Source: Lachnospiraceae bacterium (GTDB lineage: Bacteria > Bacillota > Clostridia > Lachnospirales > Lachnospiraceae). Taken from it: a stretch of 64,000 bases of DNA. A model generated the notes under the pieces. That model worked only from the letters and a program-made list of their open reading frames with translations. It had not been told where the DNA came from and made no database searches. Below, one piece after another: positions 1-8,723 of the stretch; position 1 is the stretch's first letter, and each line of letters starts with the position of its first letter. The DNA is taken from NCBI GenBank assembly GCA_910574885.1, contig CAJTDD010000006.1, positions 154,756 through 218,755 of the forward strand. Reading direction: 5' to 3'. Made by a program: the position numbers and the translations under genes.

Positions 1-1298
1 ACCGTCTCCCAAAACCACCTGTGTTCCCCCGTCTTTCTATGAACCCGCTCGCTCATGACCGGCTCAAAGGAAGTTCCCGGTTCTAAAGCATCCAAATCGG
101 CAATCTCCACATCCTTGCCGGAACAATAATTGGCGCGTCCAAACATCCGCACATCCTGAAGGGCTTCTTCCACCGAAACACCCAATACCCTTTCTACGTT
201 TGAGCTCACAAACTCAATCCTGAGTTCCTTTCCGCTCAGCATCACATAAACGTCATCCGTATTATTAGACAGATAGGTTGAAAAAACGTCAAACTGCTGC
301 TTATTGTAAGCTATCTCCTGCTCTTTCTTACTGAGTTCCTTATGGCTCCGCCAATTAAGAAGCAAAAAACCGCCAAACACAATCATAAGAACAACCATAA
401 ATATAATGGCAAACTGGGAATCCTGAATGATGTCGTCCGCCTCTTCCATGACCGCCGCAACGGGAATGATAGAAATCAGATACCATCCCCCCACGTTCTC
501 CACTGGGACATAGGTACAGATCTGCTCACCTCTTACACTTTCAAAGATTGACGTACCCGACTCACGGCTGCTCAGCATCTCAATAATAGATTTGCCGTCA
601 ACCTTGTCTGCGTCTTCCCCTAATACCAAGTCAAACAGACTCTTACAAGAAGCCGCCTCGCTCCCTTCCTCAGACCGCATCAGGATATCGCCTTCACGGC
701 TCACAATATAGCAGTGTCCCTGCCCGTCATAGAAAGACAGGGAAAATTCCTCCGAAACTGCCGCACTCTCATATGCTTTCTGAAACAATCCCGGCACACC
801 GTCGTTAAATTCAAATCTCTCATAATAACCAAACGCCGTATTGCCTGTATACAATCCCGGATAAGGGTCACGGATGTCCGCCCCTGTCAGGGAACGGTAC
901 TCTTCAAGCTCATCCCCCTGAAGCCGGAACACTTGATCAGATTTATTGTTGCAATATTCACCAGTTTCCAGGTTAATAACCGAATAATAGGCGTCAATTG
1001 AAGAAAACACTTCCAACTTCTGTTCAATTCCTGCAGTATCCCAGGAAGACGTATGGGAAAAGTACTCTGCATAACTGTGCAGCCGTTCCCTGTCCGCGGA
1101 AATAAAAGTATCAAATGACTGTTGCTGCTGCCGCGTCATATCCATGACATTACGAATAGCCTGATCCATCAGATTGCTGCGGAGAATCCTAATATAGACT
1201 CCCCCAACACTTAAAACAAGCAAAATGCAAACACAAATTAATATACTTACTACACTATACCGCTTATTCTTTTCTCTCTCCGTTCCTTCCACATTCAT
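1..1298 (-). CDS. Membrane sensor with extracellular Cache-like domain and PAS domain (C-terminus cut by window edge)
   Basis: The frame is open from an ATG at 1298 down to base 1 with no stop, so the protein continues outside the window. The N-terminus has a short basic stretch, then a membrane segment (about residues 15-36), an extracytoplasmic region of about 240 residues rich in Tyr and Trp that resembles a Cache sensor, and a second membrane segment (about residues 295-316, ending LLLNW). A cytoplasmic PAS-like region follows, with phrases such as EFVSSNVERVLG and HRKTGEHRWFWET. This layout is usual for histidine kinases or diguanylate cyclases; the output domain is off the window, so the activity cannot be stated. 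It lies just downstream of the hybrid kinase on the same strand, with a 69-bp gap, so the two probably share a signalling role. Confidence 0.75.
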   Translation of the reverse strand, partial: MNVEGTEREKNKRYSVVSILICVCILLVLSVGGVYIRILRSNLMDQAIRNVMDMTRQQQQSFDTFISADRERLHSYAEYFSHTSSWDTAGIEQKLEVFSSIDAYYSVINLETGEYCNNKSDQVFRLQGDELEEYRSLTGADIRDPYPGLYTGNTAFGYYERFEFNDGVPGLFQKAYESAAVSEEFSLSFYDGQGHCYIVSREGDILMRSEEGSEAASCKSLFDLVLGEDADKVDGKSIIEMLSSRESGTSIFESVRGEQICTYVPVENVGGWYLISIIPVAAVMEEADDIIQDSQFAIIFMVVLMIVFGGFLLLNWRSHKELSKKEQEIAYNKQQFDVFSTYLSNNTDDVYVMLSGKELRIEFVSSNVERVLGVSVEEALQDVRMFGRANYCSGKDVEIADLDALEPGTSFEPVMSERVHRKTGEHRWFWET

Positions 1299-1367
1299 TC
1301 GCCTTCATAATCTCTCATTCTATATCTGTATATTATACATAGATAGCCCAAAAATTACAATCATTAT

Positions 1368-3080
1368 TTATCTTTTTGCGATCTTCTCGATTGCCTGTAA
1401 AAGCAATGTAAAATCCAGCGGCTTTGAAAGGCAGGCATCGATCCCACATTCCATTGCCCTTCCCTTGTTGCTGGCAAGGATATCCGCCGAAAGCGCAATA
1501 ATGGGGATATGGGCCAGGGTCGGATCCGGAAGGCGCCGGATTTCCGCCGTCGCCTGCCAGCCGTCCATCACAGGCATCTGCAAATCCATGATGACCAGAT
1601 CGTAATCGCCGGGAGACGCACATTTCACCTTGTCCAGTGCAATCTGCCCGTTTTCCGCCGGTTCCACCGTAAATCCCATCCGCTCCAAAAGCTCGGTTTC
1701 AATTTCTAAATTAATCTCATTGTCCTCTACCAGAAGGATACGCAGGCTCGTGCCGAAAAGCGCCTCCGCTTCCTTCGCCGCGTCATGGAGCGGCTGCGCC
1801 CGGAAGGTAAGGGCGACGGTAAAAGCGCTTCCTTCATTCACGGTACTCTTAACGTCAATATTTCCATGCATCATATCTACAATGCTCTTCGCAATCGTAA
1901 GTCCCAGCCCAATCCCGTGTACGCCGCTTAACGTCGAACTCTTCTCCCTGCTGAACGGCTCGAATATCTTCCCTAAAAATTCTTCGCCAATCCCGATTCC
2001 GTTATCCTCCACCACCAGATTGTAGACCACATAGCTGTTGGGCAGCTCGTCCTTCTCCGTCAGCCGGATATTCACCTTGCCGCCGGGATTCGTGTAGGTC
2101 ACGGCATTGTTGGCAAGGCTCAGTACAAGCTGCTGTAATTTCCCCTGATCCGCGTAGATGATATTATGCTTCACACTGTCACAATCCAGCAAGAAGGACA
2201 GGGACTTCTCCTTTGCCTGAGGCATCAGGAACTCATACGCCTCCCTTACCGTCTCACACAAGTCGCATTCTACCTCCGCAGGGCCTGCCGCATTTGAAAG
2301 CGCCGAAATATCCAACACTTTCGTAATCATGTCAAGAAGCTGGCGGCTGGCGGCATCAATCCGGTCAAGATACCCCGAAACTTTCTCCGGCTCGCTAATC
2401 CACGCCTTTGCAAGAGAGGTGAATCCGAAGATCGCATTTAAAGGAGTCCGCATGTCATGTGAAATATTCGACAAAAATGCATTCTTCGCCTTAATTGCCA
2501 GATTCGCGCTTCCCAGCGCCTCCGCAAGCAGACGCTTCTGTTCCGTCTGCTGCCGCTTTCTCTCGTCGGTGGACTCCCCGATAAACACATAGAAGATATC
2601 CCCCACAGCTTCATTCTTAATATAATGGCCGTAATCCTCCACCCATATCACAGTCCCGTCTTGGCGCCGAATCCGGTACTCCACAAAATCCAAATCAAAC
2701 TGATTCTCAAAAATCTGCCTCTTAATGCTCTTATCTACTTCATCCCAATCCTCATGATAAACGACCCCCCGGAACGTATTACCGGTCAAGGCACGGAATT
2801 CCTTTCTCGTCTTACACTGGAAAATGTCAAGCAGACTTTGGTTTACGTAGATAACCTGACCGTCGCCTTCTGCAAAATAAATCAGGAAGCCTCCAGGAAT
2901 CTCTTCCATAAAACGAAGAAACTCAAAAGTTTCCTGAAGGCTCTCCATGTCCTCCGAAGAAAGCAGCTCTTTCGGAAGACTCTCCTCACAGATGCTCTCC
3001 GACTCAATCCCATTCTCTTCCAGGATACGCAGTAAATGTATTACACGCTCAATCAGATGCCTTTCCTGTCTCACATTCAT
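1368..3080 (-). CDS. PAS-containing hybrid histidine kinase with receiver domain
   Basis: A 570-residue soluble protein. A PAS fold spans about residues 60-175 (FLIYFAEGDGQVIYVNQ, then RRQDGTVIWVEDYG). The HisKA H-box SHDMRTPLNAI follows, with the phospho-acceptor His208. The HATPase domain has an N-box at Asn324-325, G1 box DNGIGIG (359-365) and G2 box GIGLGL (389-394). A C-terminal receiver domain has VEDNE (451-455), the phospho-acceptor Asp499 in IMDLQMP and Lys553 in SKPLD. All catalytic residues are present. No membrane segment is seen, so it should sense a cytoplasmic signal or couple to the neighbouring membrane sensor. The start ATG follows GAGAGGGGG. The phosphotransfer partner and target genes are not evident here. 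Confidence 0.93.
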   Translation of the reverse strand: MNVRQERHLIERVIHLLRILEENGIESESICEESLPKELLSSEDMESLQETFEFLRFMEEIPGGFLIYFAEGDGQVIYVNQSLLDIFQCKTRKEFRALTGNTFRGVVYHEDWDEVDKSIKRQIFENQFDLDFVEYRIRRQDGTVIWVEDYGHYIKNEAVGDIFYVFIGESTDERKRQQTEQKRLLAEALGSANLAIKAKNAFLSNISHDMRTPLNAIFGFTSLAKAWISEPEKVSGYLDRIDAASRQLLDMITKVLDISALSNAAGPAEVECDLCETVREAYEFLMPQAKEKSLSFLLDCDSVKHNIIYADQGKLQQLVLSLANNAVTYTNPGGKVNIRLTEKDELPNSYVVYNLVVEDNGIGIGEEFLGKIFEPFSREKSSTLSGVHGIGLGLTIAKSIVDMMHGNIDVKSTVNEGSAFTVALTFRAQPLHDAAKEAEALFGTSLRILLVEDNEINLEIETELLERMGFTVEPAENGQIALDKVKCASPGDYDLVIMDLQMPVMDGWQATAEIRRLPDPTLAHIPIIALSADILASNKGRAMECGIDACLSKPLDFTLLLQAIEKIAKR

Positions 3081-3096
3081 ACAAAATACCCCCTCT

Positions 3097-4473
3097 CTAA
3101 ATCGCTTTCTTACGCCATTTGCCGCGTTTATAGAAAATACTCGTTATGATTGCCCCAAGCACCCACGAAATCAGAAGTGAAACATAGATACTCTCTTTGC
3201 GTCCCCCCGGGAACTCTGCGCTCTTCGTCAGATGTACCAGTCCGTAAGCAATCGGAACCCTCAGGAATATCGTCATCACAATAGAAATCCACATCGGGGT
3301 CACAGTATCCCCCGCTCCCCGCATCACGCCGGAGAGGCTCTGGATAATCGCCATCGCGATATACCCGACTGCCAGTATCCGCATCATATTCATGCTAAGC
3401 GTTACAAGCTCCGCCGTGTTTGTGAAAATTGCCATCAGATTTCTCCCGAACAACAATATCAGCCCTGTAATCGCCGCCGAAAAACCGACCGCCATCAGTG
3501 TTCCCTGCTTTGCTCCCTGTGAAACACGGTCATAAGCCCTTGCCCCCACATTTTGTCCGGCATAAGTGGTCATCGCCGTTCCAAAAGAAAAGTTCGGAAG
3601 CATCGCAAACCCATCCACACGCATAACGATTACATTGGAAGCGATAAATTGCTCGCCAAAACTGTTGGTCAAGGACTGAACCACCAGCATTGCCATAGAC
3701 ATAATTGCCTGCGTCACCCCTGACGGGACTCCAAGCCGGATAATATTCATTCCATGTTTCTTGGTCAATTTGAAATACTGCGTCTTGAAGTCAAAAAGCT
3801 CCTTCATCCGCATTAATTTAAGCAGGCACAGCACGGCTGAAACCGCCTGAGCAATCACCGTAGCCAGGGCAACGCCGCTGACTCCCATATCAAATTGGAT
3901 TACAAACAATAAATCCAGGGCAATATTCAGTACGCTTGACACAACCAGATACACCAGTGCGGAAATCGAATCTCCAAGCCCTCGAAGAATCCCGCTCAGT
4001 ATATTATAGAAGGAAAGCCCCGCTATGCCCAGAAACAAAATCCTCAGGTAGGACGTACACCAGTCAAGAATACTGTCCGGCGTTTTTAAAAGCACCAGAA
4101 GCGGCCTTGCAGTTATCGTCGCCATCACCATGATTATAACAGATGAAATCGCCGTCAGGACAATACTGTTTGCAATCGCAATCGAGAGGTCATCCCTCTT
4201 CCGTGCGCCGAAATACTGAGATACCATAATGCTGGCGCCCACGCTGATACCGATAAATAATACGATCAGAAGGTTCAGTATGGGGCCTGCGCTTCCCACC
4301 GCCGCCAGTGCGTTATCTCCTACATAGTTGCCCACTACCACGCTGTCTACCGTATTATATAATTGCTGGGCAATATTGCCGACCAGCATCGGCACTGTAA
4401 AAATCAGTATATCTTCCCAAGGTTTTCCCACAGTCATGTCAACCGGGGCAAATAGTTTCTTCAGTACACTCAT
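3097..4473 (-). CDS. MATE family efflux transporter
   Basis: About 458 residues with roughly twelve hydrophobic segments. It has the MATE pattern: an N-terminal VPMLVGNIAQQLYNTVDS, a second half repeat beginning near RLGVPSGVTQAIMS, and GASIMVSQYFGA. Such proteins export cationic drugs or metabolites in exchange for sodium or protons across the cytoplasmic membrane. I chose the ATG at 4473 (MSVLKK) because the AGGAGG ribosome site lies between it and the further-upstream ATG at 4488, so the upstream start cannot use it. It ends 17 bp before the kinase start on the same strand and may be co-transcribed with it. The substrate is unknown. Confidence 0.93.
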   Translation of the reverse strand: MSVLKKLFAPVDMTVGKPWEDILIFTVPMLVGNIAQQLYNTVDSVVVGNYVGDNALAAVGSAGPILNLLIVLFIGISVGASIMVSQYFGARKRDDLSIAIANSIVLTAISSVIIMVMATITARPLLVLLKTPDSILDWCTSYLRILFLGIAGLSFYNILSGILRGLGDSISALVYLVVSSVLNIALDLLFVIQFDMGVSGVALATVIAQAVSAVLCLLKLMRMKELFDFKTQYFKLTKKHGMNIIRLGVPSGVTQAIMSMAMLVVQSLTNSFGEQFIASNVIVMRVDGFAMLPNFSFGTAMTTYAGQNVGARAYDRVSQGAKQGTLMAVGFSAAITGLILLFGRNLMAIFTNTAELVTLSMNMMRILAVGYIAMAIIQSLSGVMRGAGDTVTPMWISIVMTIFLRVPIAYGLVHLTKSAEFPGGRKESIYVSLLISWVLGAIITSIFYKRGKWRKKAI

Positions 4474-4602
4474 ATTCTTCCTCCTCATTTACATACCCTT
4501 ATATTCAGTTATATCACAAATTATTAAATTTTGATAGAGTATTTAAAAAATCCTTGTGATATAGTTTCAAAAACTATATAATAGTTCCATTGAGGTGATA
4601 AT

Positions 4603-5214
4603 ATGACAATTAACACAAAGGACATGCTGAACAGTATTCTCTCCAGCATCTCCCGAATCGAGTACGTTAGGCCGGATTCCATTCCCAACATAGACCTTTA
4701 CATGGACCAGGTAACTACATTTATGGAAGAACAGCTCTCCTCTTCCCGGCGGCATGAGGAAGACAAGATCCTGACCAAGACCATGATCAACAATTACGCC
4801 AAGAACAACCTCCTTCCGCCTCCCGTGAAGAAGAAGTATTCCAAGGAACACGTTCTTGCGCTGATATTCATCTACTATTTTAAGAATATCCTGTCTATCA
4901 AGGATATCGAGACGCTGCTCGCCCCTATTACGGAGAAATATTTTGACACCGGCGGGGAACCCTGCATGACCTCCATCTACGAAGAGATCTGCCAGCTTGA
5001 AAAGTCCAGGATCGACGCAGTACAGAAAGACGTTGCAAGATCCTACCACCGTGCCATGCACAGTTTTACCGATGTACCCGAGGAGGAGCGCGATTATCTG
5101 CAGCTCTTCTCCTTCATCTGCTCCCTGAGCTTTGACGTGTATGTGAAGAAACTCCTGATTGAAAAGCTGATTGACGGGCTTCCGGAACCTTCCCACGAAA
5201 AAAAGAAGAAATAA
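4603..5214 (+). CDS. DUF1836 family protein, probable MerR-like DNA-binding regulator
   Basis: 203 residues, start ATG preceded by GAGGTGATA. The region LTKTMINNYAKNNLLPPPVKKKYS resembles the helix-turn-helix and wing of MerR-like proteins and is the hallmark of DUF1836, a family common in Lachnospiraceae. The rest is helical, with a charged lysine tail (HEKKKK). It is divergent from the MATE gene across a 129-bp spacer, a common layout for a local regulator, so it may control the exporter; that link is inference. The family has no well-established biochemical role. Confidence 0.8.
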   Translation: MTINTKDMLNSILSSISRIEYVRPDSIPNIDLYMDQVTTFMEEQLSSSRRHEEDKILTKTMINNYAKNNLLPPPVKKKYSKEHVLALIFIYYFKNILSIKDIETLLAPITEKYFDTGGEPCMTSIYEEICQLEKSRIDAVQKDVARSYHRAMHSFTDVPEEERDYLQLFSFICSLSFDVYVKKLLIEKLIDGLPEPSHEKKKK

Positions 5215-5255
5215 GGCTCACTCAGTCTTGTTTCTTCTTAATTTCTAAATGTAGC

Positions 5256-5570
5256 CTATTGCTGCGTCTCCTCTCCTTCTTCCATCATGCCAATCCGGGC
5301 AAACACCATGTCGTACCCGTCATTGCCGTAATTCAGCGAACGGTTTACCCTGCTGATGGTGGCTGTGGATGCCCCCGTCTTCTCTGCAATCTCAAGATAG
5401 GTCTTCCGGTCTCGAAGCATCTTCGCCACCTCGAATCTCTGGGACAGTGACAACAACTCATTGATCGTACAGATATCCTCAAAAAATGTATAGCACTCTT
5501 CTTTATTCTCCAGGCTCAATATCGCACGGAACAGGAAATCTACCGCCTCCGTCCTGATCTTCTTACTCAT
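5256..5570 (-). CDS. YerC/YecD family TrpR-like transcriptional regulator
   Basis: 104 residues. The core NELLSLSQRFEVAKML and the helix-turn-helix phrase TYLEIAEKTGASTATISRVNR are diagnostic of the TrpR-related YerC/YecD family. In TrpR the same fold binds tryptophan and operator DNA; the ligand for this branch is not established. The C-terminal tail is acidic (EEGEETQQ). It ends close to the convergent DUF1836 gene. The downstream PHP gene lies on the same strand with a 65-bp gap upstream, so the two may be read together from a promoter beyond 6361. Confidence 0.9.
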   Translation of the reverse strand: MSKKIRTEAVDFLFRAILSLENKEECYTFFEDICTINELLSLSQRFEVAKMLRDRKTYLEIAEKTGASTATISRVNRSLNYGNDGYDMVFARIGMMEEGEETQQ

Positions 5571-5635
5571 ATAACATAATCTCCTTCACAACCTTCTCAA
5601 CTACCCTTCATTTTAGCACACTAAATTTATAAAGT

Positions 5636-6361
5636 CTATACCTTTTTCCCGTGTTTTAGGCAAGACTTTAATTTGTCAAGCGACGTATTGGCAATCAGCT
5701 CTTCCGGGAAATGTACCTCTTCCAGAACCGGCTTTGCATACCGGTAATCTGCAATCTCCGAATCCACATGGGAATCCGTCCCCAAAACTACCATAGCTTC
5801 CTGTTTCCGGCACTCCCACAGCATCTCCCTGCAGTTCTTCACGGCGTCCAACCGGAAACTTTCCGGGTTCAAGGAAGAATTATTCACCTCCAGAAGCGTC
5901 CCGGTCTTCTTCGCCTCCCTCACCAGCGTCTCCATATCCACAGGACACCTTCCGTCGTCGGGATGCCCGATGATATCCACGTAAGGGTTCTGCATCGCGT
6001 TCACATATGCCTGTGTCACCATTTCTCTGGTGCGCTCTCCTTTATAGCACTGGGGATGCATACTGGCAATGGCAATATCCAACTCTTCCAAGAGTTTCTG
6101 CGTGAAGTCCACCTCCCCTTCCTCGTTGAGGATATTCAATTCCGTCCCCATAAGAAGCTCGATTCCGCACATCTGTCTGGGTACTACACGCAGATTTTGG
6201 AAATAATAGATATGGCATGTCCCCGGCATCTGCACCGCATGGTCCGTGATTGCAAGACCCCTAAGCCCCTTTTTTGCCGCTGCAGACGCCATTTCCTGAA
6301 TGGTATTGTATGCATGCCCGCTGGCAAGTGTATGGGAATGGGTGTCAATTTCAATTTTCAT
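5636..6361 (-). CDS. PHP-domain phosphoesterase (YcdX-like)
   Basis: 241 residues. The first metal-binding motif IDTHSHT is at the N-terminus, followed by AITDHA, the SMHP motif, IIGHPDDG and GTDSHVDS. These are the conserved His/Asp clusters of PHP phosphoesterases, which usually bind three metal ions and hydrolyse phosphate esters; histidinol phosphatase and YcdX phosphatases belong here. There is no neighbouring histidine pathway gene, so YcdX-type phosphatase is more likely than HisK. The length is normal for the family. The start follows AAAGAAGGACGATTT. Confidence 0.9.
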   Translation of the reverse strand: MKIEIDTHSHTLASGHAYNTIQEMASAAAKKGLRGLAITDHAVQMPGTCHIYYFQNLRVVPRQMCGIELLMGTELNILNEEGEVDFTQKLLEELDIAIASMHPQCYKGERTREMVTQAYVNAMQNPYVDIIGHPDDGRCPVDMETLVREAKKTGTLLEVNNSSLNPESFRLDAVKNCREMLWECRKQEAMVVLGTDSHVDSEIADYRYAKPVLEEVHFPEELIANTSLDKLKSCLKHGKKV

Positions 6362-6499
6362 AAATCATCGTCCTTCTTTCTTGTCATTTGATTTTTTCAC
6401 ATGGAAATATTATACAGTATATGTCCGGCTTTTTCTACACAATATAAATTGAAACTTTCTATTATGTATGCCCTTTGGGTATAAGAACGGAGGTAAACC

Positions 6500-6697
6500 A
6501 TGAAAGAGAAAACGAATCAGGAAATCATCGATGAATTCGACTACCTGTCTAATGCAGCTTCATCACAGGACTGCACCGGGCTGATTCCATCAGAACCAGC
6601 TTCCACCGAAGAAGTGGAAGCTTACGAAGAGCTGTACCATTTCCTGCCGCCCCACGGAAGGGCGTCGGCCATCAAGCCTGACGAACACCTGAAATAA
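6500..6697 (+). CDS. Small acidic hypothetical protein
   Basis: 65 residues, preceded by an ACGGAGGTAAACC ribosome site that fixes the start. The sequence is acidic and soluble (NQEIIDEFDYLSNAASSQDC, then EEVEAYEELYHFLPP) with no membrane segment or known motif. It sits 36 bp ahead of the next hypothetical gene on the same strand and may form a two-gene unit with it. I do not recognise the family. Confidence 0.6.
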   Translation: MKEKTNQEIIDEFDYLSNAASSQDCTGLIPSEPASTEEVEAYEELYHFLPPHGRASAIKPDEHLK

Positions 6698-6733
6698 TCC
6701 AGCATATACTAATGAAAAAATGGAGTTTACACC

Positions 6734-7210
6734 ATGCCTTCTACAAACTTAGTTCCGGTAAACGGCGTGATTCAAAGTATCTCTGCCTTTGACAACAACT
6801 GCTGCATGCTTGAAGTCACCATACGCAATTCCGATGGTATCACGAACTTTATCGTAAGCCCTGACACTTACGTAATCAGCGAGGTCCGGTTAAGGATTGG
6901 AATGAATGTAACGGCATTCTATGATGCAAACCTGCCGATTCCGCTGATCTACCCGCCGCGTTATCAGGCAATCTTCATCGGGCGCAGGAATCCGCGGGAG
7001 AATATCTATGCCGGGGAATTCGACGACAATCTTGAGTCTCTTGACGGCACATTGAAGCTGAACATCGGACGGTCAACAGAGATTGTTACGTCAAATGGCC
7101 AGCCGTACGACTGTTCCCTTGCGGCGCAGACGCTGATCGTGTACTATGGGGTTACGACCAGAAGTATTCCGGCGCAGACAACGCCGCGAAAGATTATAGT
7201 AATCTGCTAA
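6734..7210 (+). CDS. Conserved hypothetical protein, beta-rich
   Basis: 158 residues, start at an ATG 8 bp after a weak GGAG. The protein is rich in beta-forming residues and small polar residues (VNGVIQSISAFDNNCCMLEV, VRLRIGMNVTAFYDANLPIP, PPRYQAIFIG), which would suit an OB-like or beta-sandwich fold. I have seen similar unassigned proteins in Lachnospiraceae, but can name no function. It is the last host gene before the tRNA and the AT-rich module. Confidence 0.65.
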   Translation: MPSTNLVPVNGVIQSISAFDNNCCMLEVTIRNSDGITNFIVSPDTYVISEVRLRIGMNVTAFYDANLPIPLIYPPRYQAIFIGRRNPRENIYAGEFDDNLESLDGTLKLNIGRSTEIVTSNGQPYDCSLAAQTLIVYYGVTTRSIPAQTTPRKIIVIC

Positions 7211-7260
7211 AATTTGCTAAAAAATTATATTTTCTTCTTTCCTATGGCTCCCAACTGTGT

Positions 7261-7266
7261 TATAAT
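7261..7266 (+). promoter_or_regulatory. -10 element of the tRNA-Ala promoter
   Basis: A perfect TATAAT ends 8 bp before the first base of the tRNA. The -35 region is not close to consensus. Confidence 0.6.
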
Positions 7267-7274
7267 CCTTGTAC

Positions 7275-7347
7275 GGGGTATTAGCGCAGTTGGGAGCGCG
7301 CCACACTGGCAGTGTGGAGGTCACGGGTTCAAGTCCCGTATACTCCA
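7275..7347 (+). tRNA. tRNA-Ala (anticodon GGC)
   Basis: The 73 bases fold into a full cloverleaf. The acceptor stem GGGGTAT pairs with ATACTCC and contains the G3:U70 wobble pair that identifies alanine tRNA. The anticodon stem CCACA/TGTGG encloses the loop CTGGCAG, giving anticodon GGC for GCC codons. The T-loop GTTCAAGT is normal. CCA is not encoded. The lone tRNA has its own promoter and terminator. Confidence 0.97.
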
Positions 7348-7353
7348 TTCTGC

Positions 7354-7393
7354 AAGGCATAGCCCAATTTCAATATTGCGGCTATGCCTTTTT
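7354..7393 (+). terminator. Rho-independent terminator of tRNA-Ala
   Basis: AAGGCATAGCC at 7354-7364 pairs with GGCTATGCCTT at 7380-7390 around a 15-base loop, and is followed by a T run. Confidence 0.85.
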
Positions 7394-7537
7394 CATTTTT
7401 CTGTAACTGGGAAATCAGATACGTGGAGTGTTCTGGGGATGAAAATGATGATATCAGAGTTCGTTCGCTTTTTCATACAAGAAAAGATACCAAAGATTTC
7501 AAGTTACAAATAAAACCAAGGAGGAAAGAAAGACAAA

Positions 7538-7806
7538 TGATTTATTTAATAATTTTAGTAGTTGCTATTTTTCTTTATGTTTTCATTAAAAAGTTACAGA
7601 AAAGCAAAGAAAAAAAGGTATATGAACACTATTCCTGTGAGGAAGGAAATTTTATAGTGAAAGGCAGAAAGAATAATTTTGTGGTGAGAAAAAATGGGAA
7701 TATAGAATTTGTAGTAAAAGATGGACAAATTGTTGCAAGTCGGGATTTAAGAATTAGTAGAGATTTTGTTTATTATGGAGGTACAGCAGATGGGATGGCT
7801 AAGTAG
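7538..7806 (+). CDS. Small single-pass membrane protein of the accessory module
   Basis: 89 residues, start ATG 12 bp after AGGAGGAAAG. The N-terminus is one hydrophobic segment (MIYLIILVVAIFLYVFIKKL) followed by a basic stretch, predicting a short outside tail and a cytoplasmic body of about 65 residues that is beta-rich (GNFIVKGRKNNFVVRKNGNI). It overlaps the next gene by 17 bp, so the two are probably translationally coupled. Base composition is far more AT-rich than the host genes to its left, which suggests transfer. No family recognised. Confidence 0.7.
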
Positions 7807-8722
7807 TGCATTAGATTGGTGTGCAGATAAAGTTCAGACCGTGACAGGAGAAAAAGAAAGACGTGTGTTAGTAGAGCAATTTAAAGAGATGTATGATGAC
7901 TTTAAATTTATGGTGAAACAAAAAGTAGAAGAAATTAATGAGAAGATTAAAGAATTCAACTCATTCATACAAAAAATTAATCTGCTTCGTAAAAATCAGA
8001 TTGAACCTGAAATTGTCCGTTTAGGTGGTTTCCTTGGAAAGTTTGGAAATACCAAGTCCATCGGCGCATACGCAGAAGAAAGAGAAAAATATGAGATTAC
8101 CCTGCCGGAACAACAATATGAAATAATCGAAAATTATATATTTGAAATTGATTGGAGCCAGGGAGAAGTTTTTAATAATACCTTTTTCTTGACACCTATT
8201 GGAATGACAATGAAAACCAAGCAACAGAATTTGTCTATGAGAGAGCGATTAAACGATTTTCGTCTGGAAATAGATGAGACATTGTCACAACTTGGAATTA
8301 AAAAAGATGAAATTGAGCAGAATTGTCGTATTGCTGAGTTATACATTTTTTGTGTTGAATTTATAGCTGATTATATCGCAAGAGTTATTTTGCCTGAGTT
8401 AGATGTGGTAGAGGCTTTTTTTCAAACACTATGTCTGAAAAATGTGGTCCTTGCTGAACAAGCAATTACAAACATAAAATTTATAAATAATCTTGAAATT
8501 ATTCAAGATACCCAGTACCAAAAACATTTTCTTTTTGTAAGAAATACATTTATGTTCTATGTAATTGCATGTAAGATATATACGACTCCAATTCTGACGA
8601 AATTGTTAAATAATGAGGTTATTGTAGCAGAAGATATAGAAATAATGGAAGAAAACAAAAAAGTATTATTAGGACAGAAGGATAATGTTGATAAATATTT
8701 AATGTTTAACAGGAGCGTTTAA
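7790..8722 (+). CDS. Coiled-coil hypothetical protein, middle gene of the accessory module
   Basis: 310 residues. I placed the start at the ATG at 7790, 8 bp after a GGAGG, rather than the ATG 24 bp upstream. The N-terminus MGWLSSALDWCADKVQTVTG could form an amphipathic helix. It is followed by a long charged helical region (VEEINEKIKEFNSFIQKINL). The middle has aromatic residues and a FFLTPIGMTMKTK stretch, and the C-terminal half is helical. No catalytic motif or clear transmembrane segment is visible. It ends one base before the next gene's ATG, which argues for a joint function with the HNH-like protein. No family recognised. Confidence 0.7.
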   Translation: MGWLSSALDWCADKVQTVTGEKERRVLVEQFKEMYDDFKFMVKQKVEEINEKIKEFNSFIQKINLLRKNQIEPEIVRLGGFLGKFGNTKSIGAYAEEREKYEITLPEQQYEIIENYIFEIDWSQGEVFNNTFFLTPIGMTMKTKQQNLSMRERLNDFRLEIDETLSQLGIKKDEIEQNCRIAELYIFCVEFIADYIARVILPELDVVEAFFQTLCLKNVVLAEQAITNIKFINNLEIIQDTQYQKHFLFVRNTFMFYVIACKIYTTPILTKLLNNEVIVAEDIEIMEENKKVLLGQKDNVDKYLMFNRSV

Positions 8723-8723
8723 T

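Noticed and set aside
4567..5196. 209-codon minus-strand frame
   Set aside because: It lies exactly opposite the DUF1836 gene, which has a good ribosome site and recognisable family motifs; the minus frame has neither.
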